NCBI GenBank assembly: GCA_004555955.1 | Contig: SFJG01000002.1 | Location: 9,021-73,020 of the forward strand | Reading direction: 5' to 3' | Source of the DNA: Bacteroidales bacterium | GTDB taxonomy: Bacteria; Bacteroidota; Bacteroidia; Bacteroidales; Muribaculaceae | DNA: 64,000 nt | In this document: in pieces, positions 50,974-59,203 of the stretch | Position numbering within the stretch: the stretch's first letter is position 1 | Layout: each line of letters opens with the position of its first letter | Translations under genes and position numbers: made by a program | The notes under the pieces: generated by a model | What the model was told of the DNA's origin: nothing | What the model saw: the letters and a program-made list of their open reading frames with translations, nothing else | The model's database searches: none

Positions 50974-52395
50974 ATGAATACGAAGAAACCAAATATCTCA
51001 AGACGCAATTTTCTCAAAAAGTTTACCGTCGTAGGAGCAACTACGGCTGCGACGCTTGTCGGCTGTCGTGATGCGTCGAAACAAATCATAAGCGGAACCG
51101 CTTCGCACGGCGACGTGCCCGTCGATAAGATGACCTACCGCACGAGCAATAGCGGCGACCGTGTTTCTTTGCTCGGCTACGGCTGTATGCGTTGGCCAAC
51201 CAAGCCCGACCCCAACAACGAAGACAATAAAATCATCGACCAAGATGGCGTCAACCAACTCGTCGACTATGCACTCGCTCACGGCGTAAACTATTTCGAC
51301 ACTGCGCCTCCTTATTGCCAAGGTGCTTCCGAAAAAGCTACCGGAATCGCTTTGTCGCGGCATCCGCGAAATTCTTATTTCTTGGCAACGAAAATGTCGA
51401 ATCAGCGTTTTGCCGGACAGGGTCTTTCGCCAAAGCAGATGTTCGACAAGTCGGTCGAGATGTATCGCAATTCGTTCAGCCAACTGCAGACCGACTATTT
51501 CGACTACTACTTGATGCACGTTGTCGGATTGGGCGACGACAGTATGGCTATGCTCAACGAACGTTTTTTCGACAACGGACTTCTCGACTTTTTGCTCCGA
51601 GAACGCGAACAGGGCAGAATTCGTAACCTCGGCTTTTCGTATCACGGCGACGTGCGCGTGTTCGACTATCTACTGTCGCGCCACGATGAGTTCAAGTGGG
51701 ATTTCGTGCAAATCCAACTCAACTACGTCGACTATCGTCATGCTTCGGGGATAAACTTCAATGCCGAATATCTCTACAACGAACTCAACCGTCGCAACAT
51801 CCCGGTTGTAGTAATGGAACCTCTTTTGGGTGGACGACTGGCATCGATGCCTGAATTCTTGATTCAGCGCCTCAAGAGCCGACGTCCCGACGACAGCCTT
51901 GCTTCGTGGGCGTTCCGTTTTTGCGGCACGTTCCCGCGCGTGCTGACCGTACTCAGCGGTATGACTTATTTGGAACATTTGCAGGATAACATCTGTACCT
52001 ACTCGCCGCTCGACCCCTGCACCGACGAAGAACTCGCTCTGCTCGAAGAAAACGCATCGAAGTTTGCCGAATTCCCGCTCGTGCCGTGCACGGCTTGTCA
52101 GTACTGTATGCCATGCCCTTACGGCGTCAACATTCCGGCAATTTTTTCTCACTACAATAAGTGCCTGAACGAAGGAAATGTGGTTAATGGCAGCGACGAT
52201 AGCAACTATGCCCGAGCGCGTCGCGTCTACCTCGTAGGCTACGACCGCAGTGTGCCGAAATTGCGCCAAGCGAGCCATTGCATAGGCTGTGGCAAATGTA
52301 TGCCGCACTGCCCGCAGAGCATTGCCATCCCCGACGAATTGCACCGCATTGATGCCTACGTCGAGTCGCTACGTCAAGAGCGTTTCGACGAATGA
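50974..52395 (+). CDS. Tat-exported aldo/keto reductase with ferredoxin domain
   Basis: A 473-residue protein. The N-terminal signal has a twin-arginine motif SRRNFLKKF (about 10-18) and a lipobox-like VGC (Cys30). The barrel (about 55-350) is aldo/keto reductase-like: LLGYGCMRWPT, YFDTAPPYCQGASEKATGIA (catalytic Asp and Tyr region), FLATKM and IRNLGFSYHG. The C-terminus has one CxxCxxC motif, CTACQYCMPCPYGVNIPAIF, and a ferredoxin motif CIGCGKCMPHCP. This layout is common in Bacteroidetes Fe-S aldo/keto reductases, with no proven substrate. With the polyferredoxin encoded just upstream it could form a quinol-driven reductase outside the cytoplasm; that is inference. Confidence 0.85.
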   Translation: MNTKKPNISRRNFLKKFTVVGATTAATLVGCRDASKQIISGTASHGDVPVDKMTYRTSNSGDRVSLLGYGCMRWPTKPDPNNEDNKIIDQDGVNQLVDYALAHGVNYFDTAPPYCQGASEKATGIALSRHPRNSYFLATKMSNQRFAGQGLSPKQMFDKSVEMYRNSFSQLQTDYFDYYLMHVVGLGDDSMAMLNERFFDNGLLDFLLREREQGRIRNLGFSYHGDVRVFDYLLSRHDEFKWDFVQIQLNYVDYRHASGINFNAEYLYNELNRRNIPVVVMEPLLGGRLASMPEFLIQRLKSRRPDDSLASWAFRFCGTFPRVLTVLSGMTYLEHLQDNICTYSPLDPCTDEELALLEENASKFAEFPLVPCTACQYCMPCPYGVNIPAIFSHYNKCLNEGNVVNGSDDSNYARARRVYLVGYDRSVPKLRQASHCIGCGKCMPHCPQSIAIPDELHRIDAYVESLRQERFDE

Positions 52396-52396
52396 T

Positions 52397-53371
52397 TCAA
52401 ATATTCAGTTCGCCTCTGACGGAATCAATGAATTTCCAGAATTCAGCTTCGATAGAAGTGAAAATGTTTCGCGATTGAGTCTTTGTCGTCGGCGGAACGC
52501 AGATGTTCAGCCCGCCGGGGTGACACTTTATCCTGATGCGTTCCGGCATCTCGATGGCTTCTCCGTCGAGGTGCATCACGCCGCTATGGCTCCGCTCGAT
52601 GGTTATCTCCGGCGTGCGGAAGGTGATGATGTTAGTGTTTTGGTCGATATGCTTTGAGAAAAGGAGAACGCCTAACATAGCCGTATCGAAAGGCGTAATC
52701 GGGAGCATAACAGTCACATCGATGAGCCCGTCTTGCATATCGGCGTGAGGCGTTATGTAGGCATTGTTGCCATATTGCGAGGCGTTGCCGCATGCTATGA
52801 GAAAGGCTTTTTCGGTAATTTTCCCCGATTCTGTAATAAGGCTGTATGTTTCGGGGCGGTATTTAAGATATTCAATAAGCGCACTTTTGATATAACCTGC
52901 CGCTCCGCGCTTGTCGCGTCGCGAGAAAGCTGAACTGACTTGTGCGTCGAAGCCGATTCCGCAAGTGCAGAAAAACGGGCGGTCGTTGGCTGTGCAATAG
53001 TCGAACGCCTCTACCGTACTTTCGTTGAATGCTTCGGCTGCTTTTTGCAAGTCGAGGGGGATGCCGATATGTCGTGCCAATCCGTTGCCAGAGCCGTCGG
53101 GAATGATGCCCAATGCCGTCTTGCTATCGCATAATGCGCTTGCCACCTCGTTGACCGTGCCGTCGCCTCCTACGGCGATTACGGCGTCGATTCCCTCGGC
53201 TACTGCCTGTCGCGACAATTCGTAGGCGTGGTTCGGTCGTTCGGTGAAGCGTATTGTCAGATTGTATTTTTCGCTATCTATAGTATTCGCCAGCATATCG
53301 GGCAGATTCTTCTTATTCTCTGTGCCCGATTTGGGATTTATCAATACTAATATGTCGCGTTTTCTTGTCAT
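52397..53371 (-). CDS. Diacylglycerol kinase family lipid kinase
   Basis: A 324-residue cytosolic lipid kinase of the DAGK/sphingosine-kinase fold. Motifs: LVLINPKSGTENKK at the N-terminus, VGGDGTVNEVASAL (ATP site, about 64-77), IPDGSGNGLARHIGIP (about 89-104), GIGFDAQVS and the C-terminal LDGEAIE with the metal-binding aspartate. It probably makes phosphatidic acid from diacylglycerol; sphingoid bases, which some Bacteroidetes make, are an alternative. The ATG at 53371 is chosen over a non-family extension to 53392. It ends 1 bp after the convergent reductase stop. Confidence 0.87.
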   Translation of the reverse strand: MTRKRDILVLINPKSGTENKKNLPDMLANTIDSEKYNLTIRFTERPNHAYELSRQAVAEGIDAVIAVGGDGTVNEVASALCDSKTALGIIPDGSGNGLARHIGIPLDLQKAAEAFNESTVEAFDYCTANDRPFFCTCGIGFDAQVSSAFSRRDKRGAAGYIKSALIEYLKYRPETYSLITESGKITEKAFLIACGNASQYGNNAYITPHADMQDGLIDVTVMLPITPFDTAMLGVLLFSKHIDQNTNIITFRTPEITIERSHSGVMHLDGEAIEMPERIRIKCHPGGLNICVPPTTKTQSRNIFTSIEAEFWKFIDSVRGELNI

Positions 53372-53389
53372 ATCTTGTAAACAATTATG

Positions 53390-53397
53390 CAAAGATA
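53390..53397 (-). promoter_or_regulatory. -7 promoter element of the lipid kinase
   Basis: Minus strand TATCTTTG matches TAnnTTTG, 19 bp before the ATG; the -33 element is not clear. Confidence 0.5.
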
Positions 53398-53445
53398 ATA
53401 GTTTATAATAAAAGTATTATTAACTTAGCAAAAAATCATACTGCG

Positions 53446-54078
53446 ATGAAAAAGTGGATTTCTATTTTGATTAATTCGTTAGTCTTTTTGACGGGATTAA
53501 TCCTTGTAATGCTCAATTCGCGTGCAAAAGTGCTCGAAACTGTTGTCGTTATTTTCGGCATTTTGATAATTGTGCCGAGTCTAATAACGCTCATCTCGAT
53601 TTTCTCGAAGAAAATTGCCGTTCAGTTCGGTATGTTAGCACTTCTGCCAACGGTAGGCTCGCTGATTCTCGGTATTGTGCTTGTCTGCAATCCGTCGTTG
53701 TTTGTCAGCCTGTTGGTCTACCTTTTTGCCGCCATTCTGCTGCTTATCGGCATCTATGACTTGTGGCGACTTATTTCGACCGACAATAACACGCGTTATG
53801 CGTTGGCATTCTACGTCGTACCGATTTTGTTGATAATCGGTGGAGTCGTGCTTTTTGCTGTCGATGTCGAAACCGTCGAAAGCATGCTGGTTCTCATTGC
53901 CGGAATAGGGCTGATGTTGTGTGGCATCAATTCGTTGGCTCAAATGGTTTTGACGGCTAAAACACCTTCCGGCGGCGATAAAGATATCGAGATTGTTGAT
54001 GTTACAACCGATGGCAATGACAAAGACAATGCTTCCGGCAAAACTCTTGAATCAGATTTGCCTGAAAAGCAAGACTAA
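53446..54078 (+). CDS. HdeD-like multi-span membrane protein
   Basis: A 210-residue inner-membrane protein. Six helices are seen (about 4-22, 29-50, 58-78, 82-102, 120-138, 143-163), then a charged cytosolic tail (GGDKDIEIVDVTTDGNDKDN). The pattern of short helix pairs with GLILVMLN and GIVLVCNPS turns resembles the HdeD/DUF308 family, linked to acid resistance in enterics but unproven here. The start at 53446 was chosen because the longer frame would begin in the divergent promoter region. A near-match TAACTTAG lies 16-25 bp upstream. Overlaps the convergent kinase by 4 bp. Confidence 0.65.
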   Translation: MKKWISILINSLVFLTGLILVMLNSRAKVLETVVVIFGILIIVPSLITLISIFSKKIAVQFGMLALLPTVGSLILGIVLVCNPSLFVSLLVYLFAAILLLIGIYDLWRLISTDNNTRYALAFYVVPILLIIGGVVLFAVDVETVESMLVLIAGIGLMLCGINSLAQMVLTAKTPSGGDKDIEIVDVTTDGNDKDNASGKTLESDLPEKQD

Positions 54079-54704
54079 GAGCCGAGGCGAGCTTTGGCAT
54101 AAGCGATGATTATGTCGATTGCCGCGTCTTCGCTAATCTTCGACGAGTCGATGCATAGGTCGTATGTGTCGGCTTGTCCCCATTGTCGGTCGGTGTAGAA
54201 GTTGTAGTAGTCGGCGCGCAGTTTGTTCTCTTTTTCAACCTTGTCGCGGGCGTCGCTGAGGTTTATCGATAGTCGGCGAGCAACTCTCTCGGCGCAGTCG
54301 TCGATGGGCGCGCTTATGAAGATGTTGATGCAGTTGGGATTATGGCGAAGCAGATAGTCGGCGCAACGACCTACAACCACGCACGATTCTTTCTCTGCCA
54401 ATTGTTCAATCATTTGGCGAACAGCGCTTTGGATGGCTTCGTAATAGATAGTCGATGCCGACGAGTGGAAGGGCTGGATGTAGTAGCCGATGCTCATCGA
54501 CAGATTGCCGATGTAGAACGACGGCAACCGTTCGTCTGTTTTTTTTATCAACTCCGGATTCATTCCGGATTGACGTGCCGCTTCGAGTAGCAGCTCTTTG
54601 TCGTAGAAGCTGATGCCCAGGCGCTCGGCAAGGCGACGCCCGATGTCGTGACCTCCACTTCCGAATTGGCGTCCTATGGTGATTACATATTTCTTGTCTT
54701 TCAT
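54075..54704 (-). CDS. Cytidylate kinase-like protein
   Basis: A 209-residue P-loop kinase of the cytidylate-kinase-like (Cytidylate_kin2) family. It opens ITIGRQFGSGGHDIGRRLAE with the degenerate P-loop GSGG, then KELLLEAARQSGMN, and CVVVGRCADYLLR and VARRLSINLSDARDKVEKEN further on. True Cmk enzymes are longer and have a GPxGxGK loop, so the substrate is uncertain. Such proteins are common in Bacteroidetes and Firmicutes. Single gene. Confidence 0.8.
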   Translation of the reverse strand: MKDKKYVITIGRQFGSGGHDIGRRLAERLGISFYDKELLLEAARQSGMNPELIKKTDERLPSFYIGNLSMSIGYYIQPFHSSASTIYYEAIQSAVRQMIEQLAEKESCVVVGRCADYLLRHNPNCINIFISAPIDDCAERVARRLSINLSDARDKVEKENKLRADYYNFYTDRQWGQADTYDLCIDSSKISEDAAIDIIIAYAKARLGS

Positions 54705-54823
54705 CTTTCTCGATTTTTCGACCGAAAGTTAGTGCAAATCGCGCAAAAATGCAAGATTTGCACTATTTTTTAAACGGGCATTATGTGCCCAATCTTTTTC
54801 ATTGTCGCAACGGATTTGTTTTA

Positions 54824-55891
54824 TTATGTTGTTCCGTTTTTGCAATAGTCCTCCCATTTTTTTATCAGAGCGGTCATGTCGGCGGGAATTTCGCAACTGA
54901 AGTCCATTTGTTGGCGTGTGGTGGGGTGGACAAATCCGAGGGTTTTTGCGTGCAACGCTTGTCGCGGGCAAATCTTGAAACAGTTTTGAACGAACTGCAT
55001 ATATTTTGCGGTAGCAATTCCGCGCAGCGGTTTGTCGCCGCCGTATCGCTCATCGCTGAACAGCGGATGCCCGATGTGGCGCATATGCACGCGAATCTGG
55101 TGCGTGCGACCCGTTTCCAATTGGCATTCGACGAGGGCAACGTGGCTGAGGTTTTCGATAACGCGATAGTGCGTCACAGCGTGTTTCCCTTGGTCGCCGT
55201 CGGGGAAAACCGTCATCTGTAGTCGGTCCTTGGGATTGCGTCCGATGTTGCCTTCGATGGTTCCTCCGGGCTCTTCGAATTTGCCCCAAACCAGCGCCAC
55301 GTATTGTCGGTGGGTGGTCTTGTTGAAGAATTGACGTCCCAAGTAGGTCTTGGCATCGGGCGTTTTTGCCACTACGAGCAGACCTGACGTGTCTTTGTCG
55401 ATGCGGTGCACAAGACCCAGGCGCGGGTCGCTCACGTCGTAGTCGGGATTGTCGCGGAAGTGGTATGCCAAGGCGTTGACGAGAGTTCCGCTATAGTTGC
55501 CGTGTCCGGGGTGTACGACCAATCCTGCGGGCTTGTTGACCACTAACAGTTGGTCGTCTTCGTAGACGATGTCGAGCGGAATGTCTTCCGGAATTATTTC
55601 GAGCTCGTAGCGCGGACGGTCCATAACCAGCGATACGACGTCGAATGGCTTTACGCGGTAGTTCGATTTTACCGGCTTTCCGTTGACAATTATGCATCCG
55701 GCATCGGCGGCTTGCTGTATGCGGTTGCGCGACGTGTTGTCGATATGTGCTACAAGAAATTTGTCAACGCGAAGCAGCGTTTGTCCTTTTTCCGCCACAA
55801 ATCGATAGTGTTCCCATAGTTCTTGACCGGTGTCGCTCGTTATGCTGTCGGCAATTTCGTCGTCGTTATCGAGTATGTTTTGGTCTATCAT
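54824..55891 (-). CDS. rluD: Ribosomal large-subunit pseudouridine synthase RluD family
   Basis: A 355-residue enzyme: an N-terminal S4 RNA-binding domain (about 35-95, LLRVDKFLVAHIDNTSRNRI) and a pseudouridine synthase domain with the catalytic aspartate in RLGLVHRIDKDTSGLLVVAK (about 150-169) and the end motif GRTHQIRVHMRHIGHPLFSD. It converts uridines of 23S helix 69 or related sites. The ATG at 55891 overlaps the stop of the PASTA gene as ATGA; the open frame continues upstream but those residues are the wrong frame of that gene. In other Bacteroidetes a D-Ala-D-Ala ligase gene often follows; here it does not. Confidence 0.92.
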   Translation of the reverse strand: MIDQNILDNDDEIADSITSDTGQELWEHYRFVAEKGQTLLRVDKFLVAHIDNTSRNRIQQAADAGCIIVNGKPVKSNYRVKPFDVVSLVMDRPRYELEIIPEDIPLDIVYEDDQLLVVNKPAGLVVHPGHGNYSGTLVNALAYHFRDNPDYDVSDPRLGLVHRIDKDTSGLLVVAKTPDAKTYLGRQFFNKTTHRQYVALVWGKFEEPGGTIEGNIGRNPKDRLQMTVFPDGDQGKHAVTHYRVIENLSHVALVECQLETGRTHQIRVHMRHIGHPLFSDERYGGDKPLRGIATAKYMQFVQNCFKICPRQALHAKTLGFVHPTTRQQMDFSCEIPADMTALIKKWEDYCKNGTT

Positions 55892-56526
55892 AATTCTGTA
55901 TCGTCCGGGATGTCGGATAGGTCGAGTTCTTCGGGTTCTCCGTCGATTGCCAACGAATCCATCATAATTTGTTGAAGCGAACCGTCGCCGACAATGAGGG
56001 TTATGTTTGAATTGACAGGTATCATGTCGCCTGCTCGCAACGGAAGTCCGTTCATGCGCATACTGATGACCAGGTCGGAATATTCCGACGGAACTCGTTC
56101 TATTTTGATGTTTGTCAAGCCTGCCGATTGAAGCGTGGTTTGGGCTTGGCGCAACGACATGTCGGCAACCGACGGGAGCTTGACTTGCTTGGTTGCAAAC
56201 GAGCGAATTGTGATGTAGATGGTTCGGTCGTTTTTGATTTTCGAGCCGGCTTTGGGCGTTTGCATAATGATTGCACCCGGCTTGGAACTGTTGTCGAAAA
56301 CAGAGTCGCTGATTTCGTACTTCAGCCCTTTGCTGCGAAGCTCGGCTTCGGCATCGGCGAGCATCATGCCTTTTAGTTCGGGCACTATTTGAAATTCGTC
56401 GTGGTGGGTGAACCAACCGAGGCTTAAATAGCAGCCGAGGAGCAATGCAACGTCGACCGCCATTATTGCAATAATGGTAGTGATTATTTTATGTCGCTTA
56501 AAAAAGCCGAAAAATTTGTTGTCCAT
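55888..56526 (-). CDS. Membrane-anchored PASTA-domain protein
   Basis: A 212-residue protein with an N-terminal helix (about 14-37, KIITTIIAIMAVDVALLLGC) and a periplasmic part of PASTA repeats: QIVPELKGMMLADAEAELRS (about 46-65), KLPSVADMSLRQAQTTLQSA (about 115-134), and a shorter third one. PASTA domains bind peptidoglycan stems or penicillin-like ligands, but no kinase or transpeptidase domain is attached, so it is a stand-alone sensor or scaffold. It is coupled to rluD by an ATGA overlap. The ATG at 56526 is preferred to a TTG two codons earlier. Confidence 0.85.
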   Translation of the reverse strand: MDNKFFGFFKRHKIITTIIAIMAVDVALLLGCYLSLGWFTHHDEFQIVPELKGMMLADAEAELRSKGLKYEISDSVFDNSSKPGAIIMQTPKAGSKIKNDRTIYITIRSFATKQVKLPSVADMSLRQAQTTLQSAGLTNIKIERVPSEYSDLVISMRMNGLPLRAGDMIPVNSNITLIVGDGSLQQIMMDSLAIDGEPEELDLSDIPDDTEL

Positions 56527-56542
56527 GCGCAATTCGTTTCTG

Positions 56543-56573
56543 CAAAAGTATCAAAAACGAATGAAATAAGCAA
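56543..56573 (-). promoter_or_regulatory. Promoter of the PASTA-rluD unit
   Basis: Minus strand TTG (56573-56571), exactly 20 bp, TACTTTTG (56550-56543), 17 bp before the ATG. It lies right behind the stop of the upstream esterase. Confidence 0.72.
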
Positions 56574-56576
56574 ATT

Positions 56577-57386
56577 CTATTTGCTATTAGTAATTGTCTT
56601 GATGTGTTCTTTGAGAATGTGAAATGCCGGATGCATCATTTTGCCGTGGTCGTGACCTTGCAGTTCGTAGAGGTAGACGTTGTCGTTGCCGTTAAGTTTT
56701 AGCATTCGGTAGAGGTATGCTTGCTCTTCGTAGCGCCCGAAAATCTCGATATTGCGGTCGCCCGAGATGATGACCATCGGCGGACATCCGTTGCGCACCC
56801 AATAGAGTGGGGCGTATTCGTCGATTGTCGGTTGTAGCGGCTGAAGCCCTTTCTGCTTGCGCACGTTGAAGTGCGTGATGCATTGTCCGCTGAATGGAAA
56901 TGCTCCGGCGATAATTGTATCCGGGTCGAGGTCGTATTTTGCAAGCCATTTCTTGTTGAGGGTCACCATGTCAATAAGGTAGCCGCCTGCTGAATGCCCG
57001 GCAACGAACAATTTGCCTCGGTTGCCGCCAAATCGCTCTGCGTTGCGATATGCCCAGGCGATTGCCGCTGCGGCATCGTCTATACAGTCGTCGATTGTAC
57101 ACTTCGGCAGCAAACGATAGTTTACGCCGACAACTACCATTCCGCAGTCGGTCAATTCTGTCGGAATCTCTTTTGCGCCGCCTTCCAAGCCGCCGCCGTG
57201 AAACCATACAACCGTCGGGCATGCCGTTGCTTCGGTCGGGTGATAGACGTCGACGGTGCATCGCTCGCCTGCGTAGCCTGATGCGTTGCTGCGATACGCT
57301 AAATCTTTCTCTGTCGTGTAGGTCGTTTCTGCGTTTGTCGCTATTGTGCAGACAATTGCCAAGAGGGTAAAAATTATTTTCTTCAT
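56577..57386 (-). CDS. Exported alpha/beta-hydrolase esterase
   Basis: A 269-residue hydrolase with a signal peptide (1-19, IVCTIATNA). It belongs to the esterase/lipase group with the oxyanion motif VVWFHGGGLEGGAKE (about 58-72), the nucleophile serine in VAGHSAGGYLID (about 130-141), and the catalytic His near the C-terminus in LQGHDHGKMMHP. It probably removes acetyl or other acyl groups from extracellular substrates. It is divergent from a second, unrelated carboxylesterase 130 bp away. The start at 57386 is preferred because the 57407 start adds a short non-signal stretch before it. Confidence 0.8.
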   Translation of the reverse strand: MKKIIFTLLAIVCTIATNAETTYTTEKDLAYRSNASGYAGERCTVDVYHPTEATACPTVVWFHGGGLEGGAKEIPTELTDCGMVVVGVNYRLLPKCTIDDCIDDAAAAIAWAYRNAERFGGNRGKLFVAGHSAGGYLIDMVTLNKKWLAKYDLDPDTIIAGAFPFSGQCITHFNVRKQKGLQPLQPTIDEYAPLYWVRNGCPPMVIISGDRNIEIFGRYEEQAYLYRMLKLNGNDNVYLYELQGHDHGKMMHPAFHILKEHIKTITNSK

Positions 57387-57404
57387 TATGTTATGTCGTT
57401 TGTG

Positions 57405-57412
57405 CAAAGATA
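57405..57412 (-). promoter_or_regulatory. -7 promoter element of the exported esterase
   Basis: Minus strand TATCTTTG, an exact TAnnTTTG match, 19 bp before the ATG. A -33 TTG is not obvious. Confidence 0.55.
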
Positions 57413-57515
57413 CGATATTTTTTTACTGTATTTTGACGTTTCTCGCTGAAATTTTGTGAAAAATTTGTCTATAACGAAATTAATTGCTAAAATTGAAGAT
57501 AAAAATCTCGTGGAA

Positions 57516-59129
57516 ATGAAAACAAAAATAATTACTGTTATGGTGGCACTTGCAACGGCTATCGGTTCTATGGCGCAGACGGGACCTCGTGTCGCTACTT
57601 CTAACGGCGTGCTCGAGGGCACGGATTGTTCGGGCGTGAAAGTGTTTAAAGGTGTAGCGTTTGCCCAACCTCCTGTCGGGCAACTGCGATGGAAGGCTCC
57701 TCAGCCTGTCGAGAATTGGACTGGCGTTCGCTCGGCAAAAGATTTTGGGCCGAATCCGATGCAGCAGAACATTTTCGGTGATATGATGTTCGGCACGTCG
57801 CAGATGAGCGAAGATTGTCTGTATCTCAACATTTGGACGCCATCGCTGACGTGGGACGAGCGTTTGCCGGTGATTATCTACTTCAATGGCGGTGGTTTGA
57901 TTGCCGGAAGTGGCAGCGAGCCGCGCTATGCAGGGATGACCTTGGCGCGCAACGGCGTGATTGCCATAACGGCAAACTATCGTGAAGGCATTTTCGGATT
58001 TTTCGCTCATCCGGAGTTGTCTGCCGAATCCGATTACGGCGGTTCGGGTAATTATGGATTCTTAGACCAAGTGGCAGCTATTCGTTGGGTGAAAGACAAT
58101 ATTGCCGCTTTCGGAGGCGACCCTCAGCGGATAACGATAATGGGGGAGTCGGCGGGCTCGCTGTCGGTGAGTGCATTGATGGCATCGCCGCTCTGTCGCG
58201 ATATGATTGCGCAGGCGATGGGCTCGAGCGGCTCGGTGCTTGGCATCGCCAAACGCCCGTGGCACACGCTCGCTGAGGCGGAGCGGGAAGGCGTGGCTAA
58301 AGCCGAAGAAATGGGCTGCCACAGCCTGAAAGAGTTGCGCGCTCTTTCGGCGGAGGATTTGCTCGTAAAGGCGAACGTCAGAAATGTTCCGACTTACAAC
58401 ATTGATGGCTATTTTATGGTTCGGCAGCCGATGGATATCTATAAAAGCGGCGAACAAGCGCACGTCCCGTGCTTGATTGGCAACAACAATGCCGAAATGT
58501 CGGCAGAAATGTTTCTCGGCGGCAAAACGCCCACGAAGGGTAATCTTGCGCCGGCGGTCGAAGCGTGGCTCGGCGTGCCTGCCGATGAGGTGTTTGCAAA
58601 ATATGGCATAGCCGAAGATTCCGACATCATGCGTCTGCCGGGTTACGAACTCGGCGGTGATATGTTTATCGCCTATTCTACATGGAAATGGCTCGACCTG
58701 CAGCAGCGCACGAGCGACGCGCCGGTCTATCGCTATTGCTATTGCCATCCGCGTCCGGAAATGGTCGAAAAAGGTCTGGTTGCCGGGCTTGCAGGAGGTG
58801 TGCAGAAGGCAGATGCCGACCGCCCTGCCGTGCCCAAGGTGCCCGGTGCGGTGCATTCCGCCGACATCGAGTATCAGATGGGAAATCTTCCGACTAACGA
58901 GGTGTTTGCTTGGAATGCCGACGACTATGCCGTGTCGGAAATTTTCGTGAAGATGTTTGTCAACTTCATCAAGACAGGCAATCCTAACGGACTCGGACTG
59001 CCGCATTGGGAGCCAATCAACGGCAAAGAAGTTGCGCCGGTGATGATGATTGACGTCGACAGCCGTCAGGAGCAGAATCCTCAACGCGAAGCCCGCTATC
59101 GCTTTATTGATTCCCTCTTGGATAAATAG
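57516..59129 (+). CDS. Type-B carboxylesterase, exported
   Basis: A 537-residue carboxylesterase/lipase of the cholinesterase-like family with a signal peptide (1-20, ATAIGSMA). Marks: VFKGVAFAQPPVGQLRWKAP, EDCLYLNIWTP, the oxyanion FNGGGLIAGSG region, the nucleophile serine in ITIMGESAGSLSVSALMASP (about 205-224), and a C-terminal catalytic His region near VPGAVHSADIEYQMGNL. The ATG at 57516 starts the signal peptide; a frame open to 57456 adds a charged stretch. It cleaves carboxylic esters outside the cytoplasm. Divergent from the smaller esterase; a shared bidirectional control is possible. Confidence 0.85.
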   Translation: MKTKIITVMVALATAIGSMAQTGPRVATSNGVLEGTDCSGVKVFKGVAFAQPPVGQLRWKAPQPVENWTGVRSAKDFGPNPMQQNIFGDMMFGTSQMSEDCLYLNIWTPSLTWDERLPVIIYFNGGGLIAGSGSEPRYAGMTLARNGVIAITANYREGIFGFFAHPELSAESDYGGSGNYGFLDQVAAIRWVKDNIAAFGGDPQRITIMGESAGSLSVSALMASPLCRDMIAQAMGSSGSVLGIAKRPWHTLAEAEREGVAKAEEMGCHSLKELRALSAEDLLVKANVRNVPTYNIDGYFMVRQPMDIYKSGEQAHVPCLIGNNNAEMSAEMFLGGKTPTKGNLAPAVEAWLGVPADEVFAKYGIAEDSDIMRLPGYELGGDMFIAYSTWKWLDLQQRTSDAPVYRYCYCHPRPEMVEKGLVAGLAGGVQKADADRPAVPKVPGAVHSADIEYQMGNLPTNEVFAWNADDYAVSEIFVKMFVNFIKTGNPNGLGLPHWEPINGKEVAPVMMIDVDSRQEQNPQREARYRFIDSLLDK

Positions 59130-59139
59130 CAGTCCTGAA

Positions 59140-59184
59140 CAAACGACGAGGGCGCATCGGATTTCGAAGCGCCCTCGTTGTTTA
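59140..59184. terminator. Bidirectional terminator between the carboxylesterase and valS
   Basis: Arms ACGAGGGCGC (59146-59155) and GCGCCCTCGT (59169-59178), extended by AAC/GTT, serve two convergent genes. Confidence 0.8.
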
Positions 59185-59203
59185 TTCTGCATTTTTATCT
59201 CAG

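Noticed and set aside
54824..56416. A 530-residue version of RluD
   Set aside because: The upstream part is the wrong frame of the PASTA gene; the family N-terminus and the ATGA overlap place the start at 55891.
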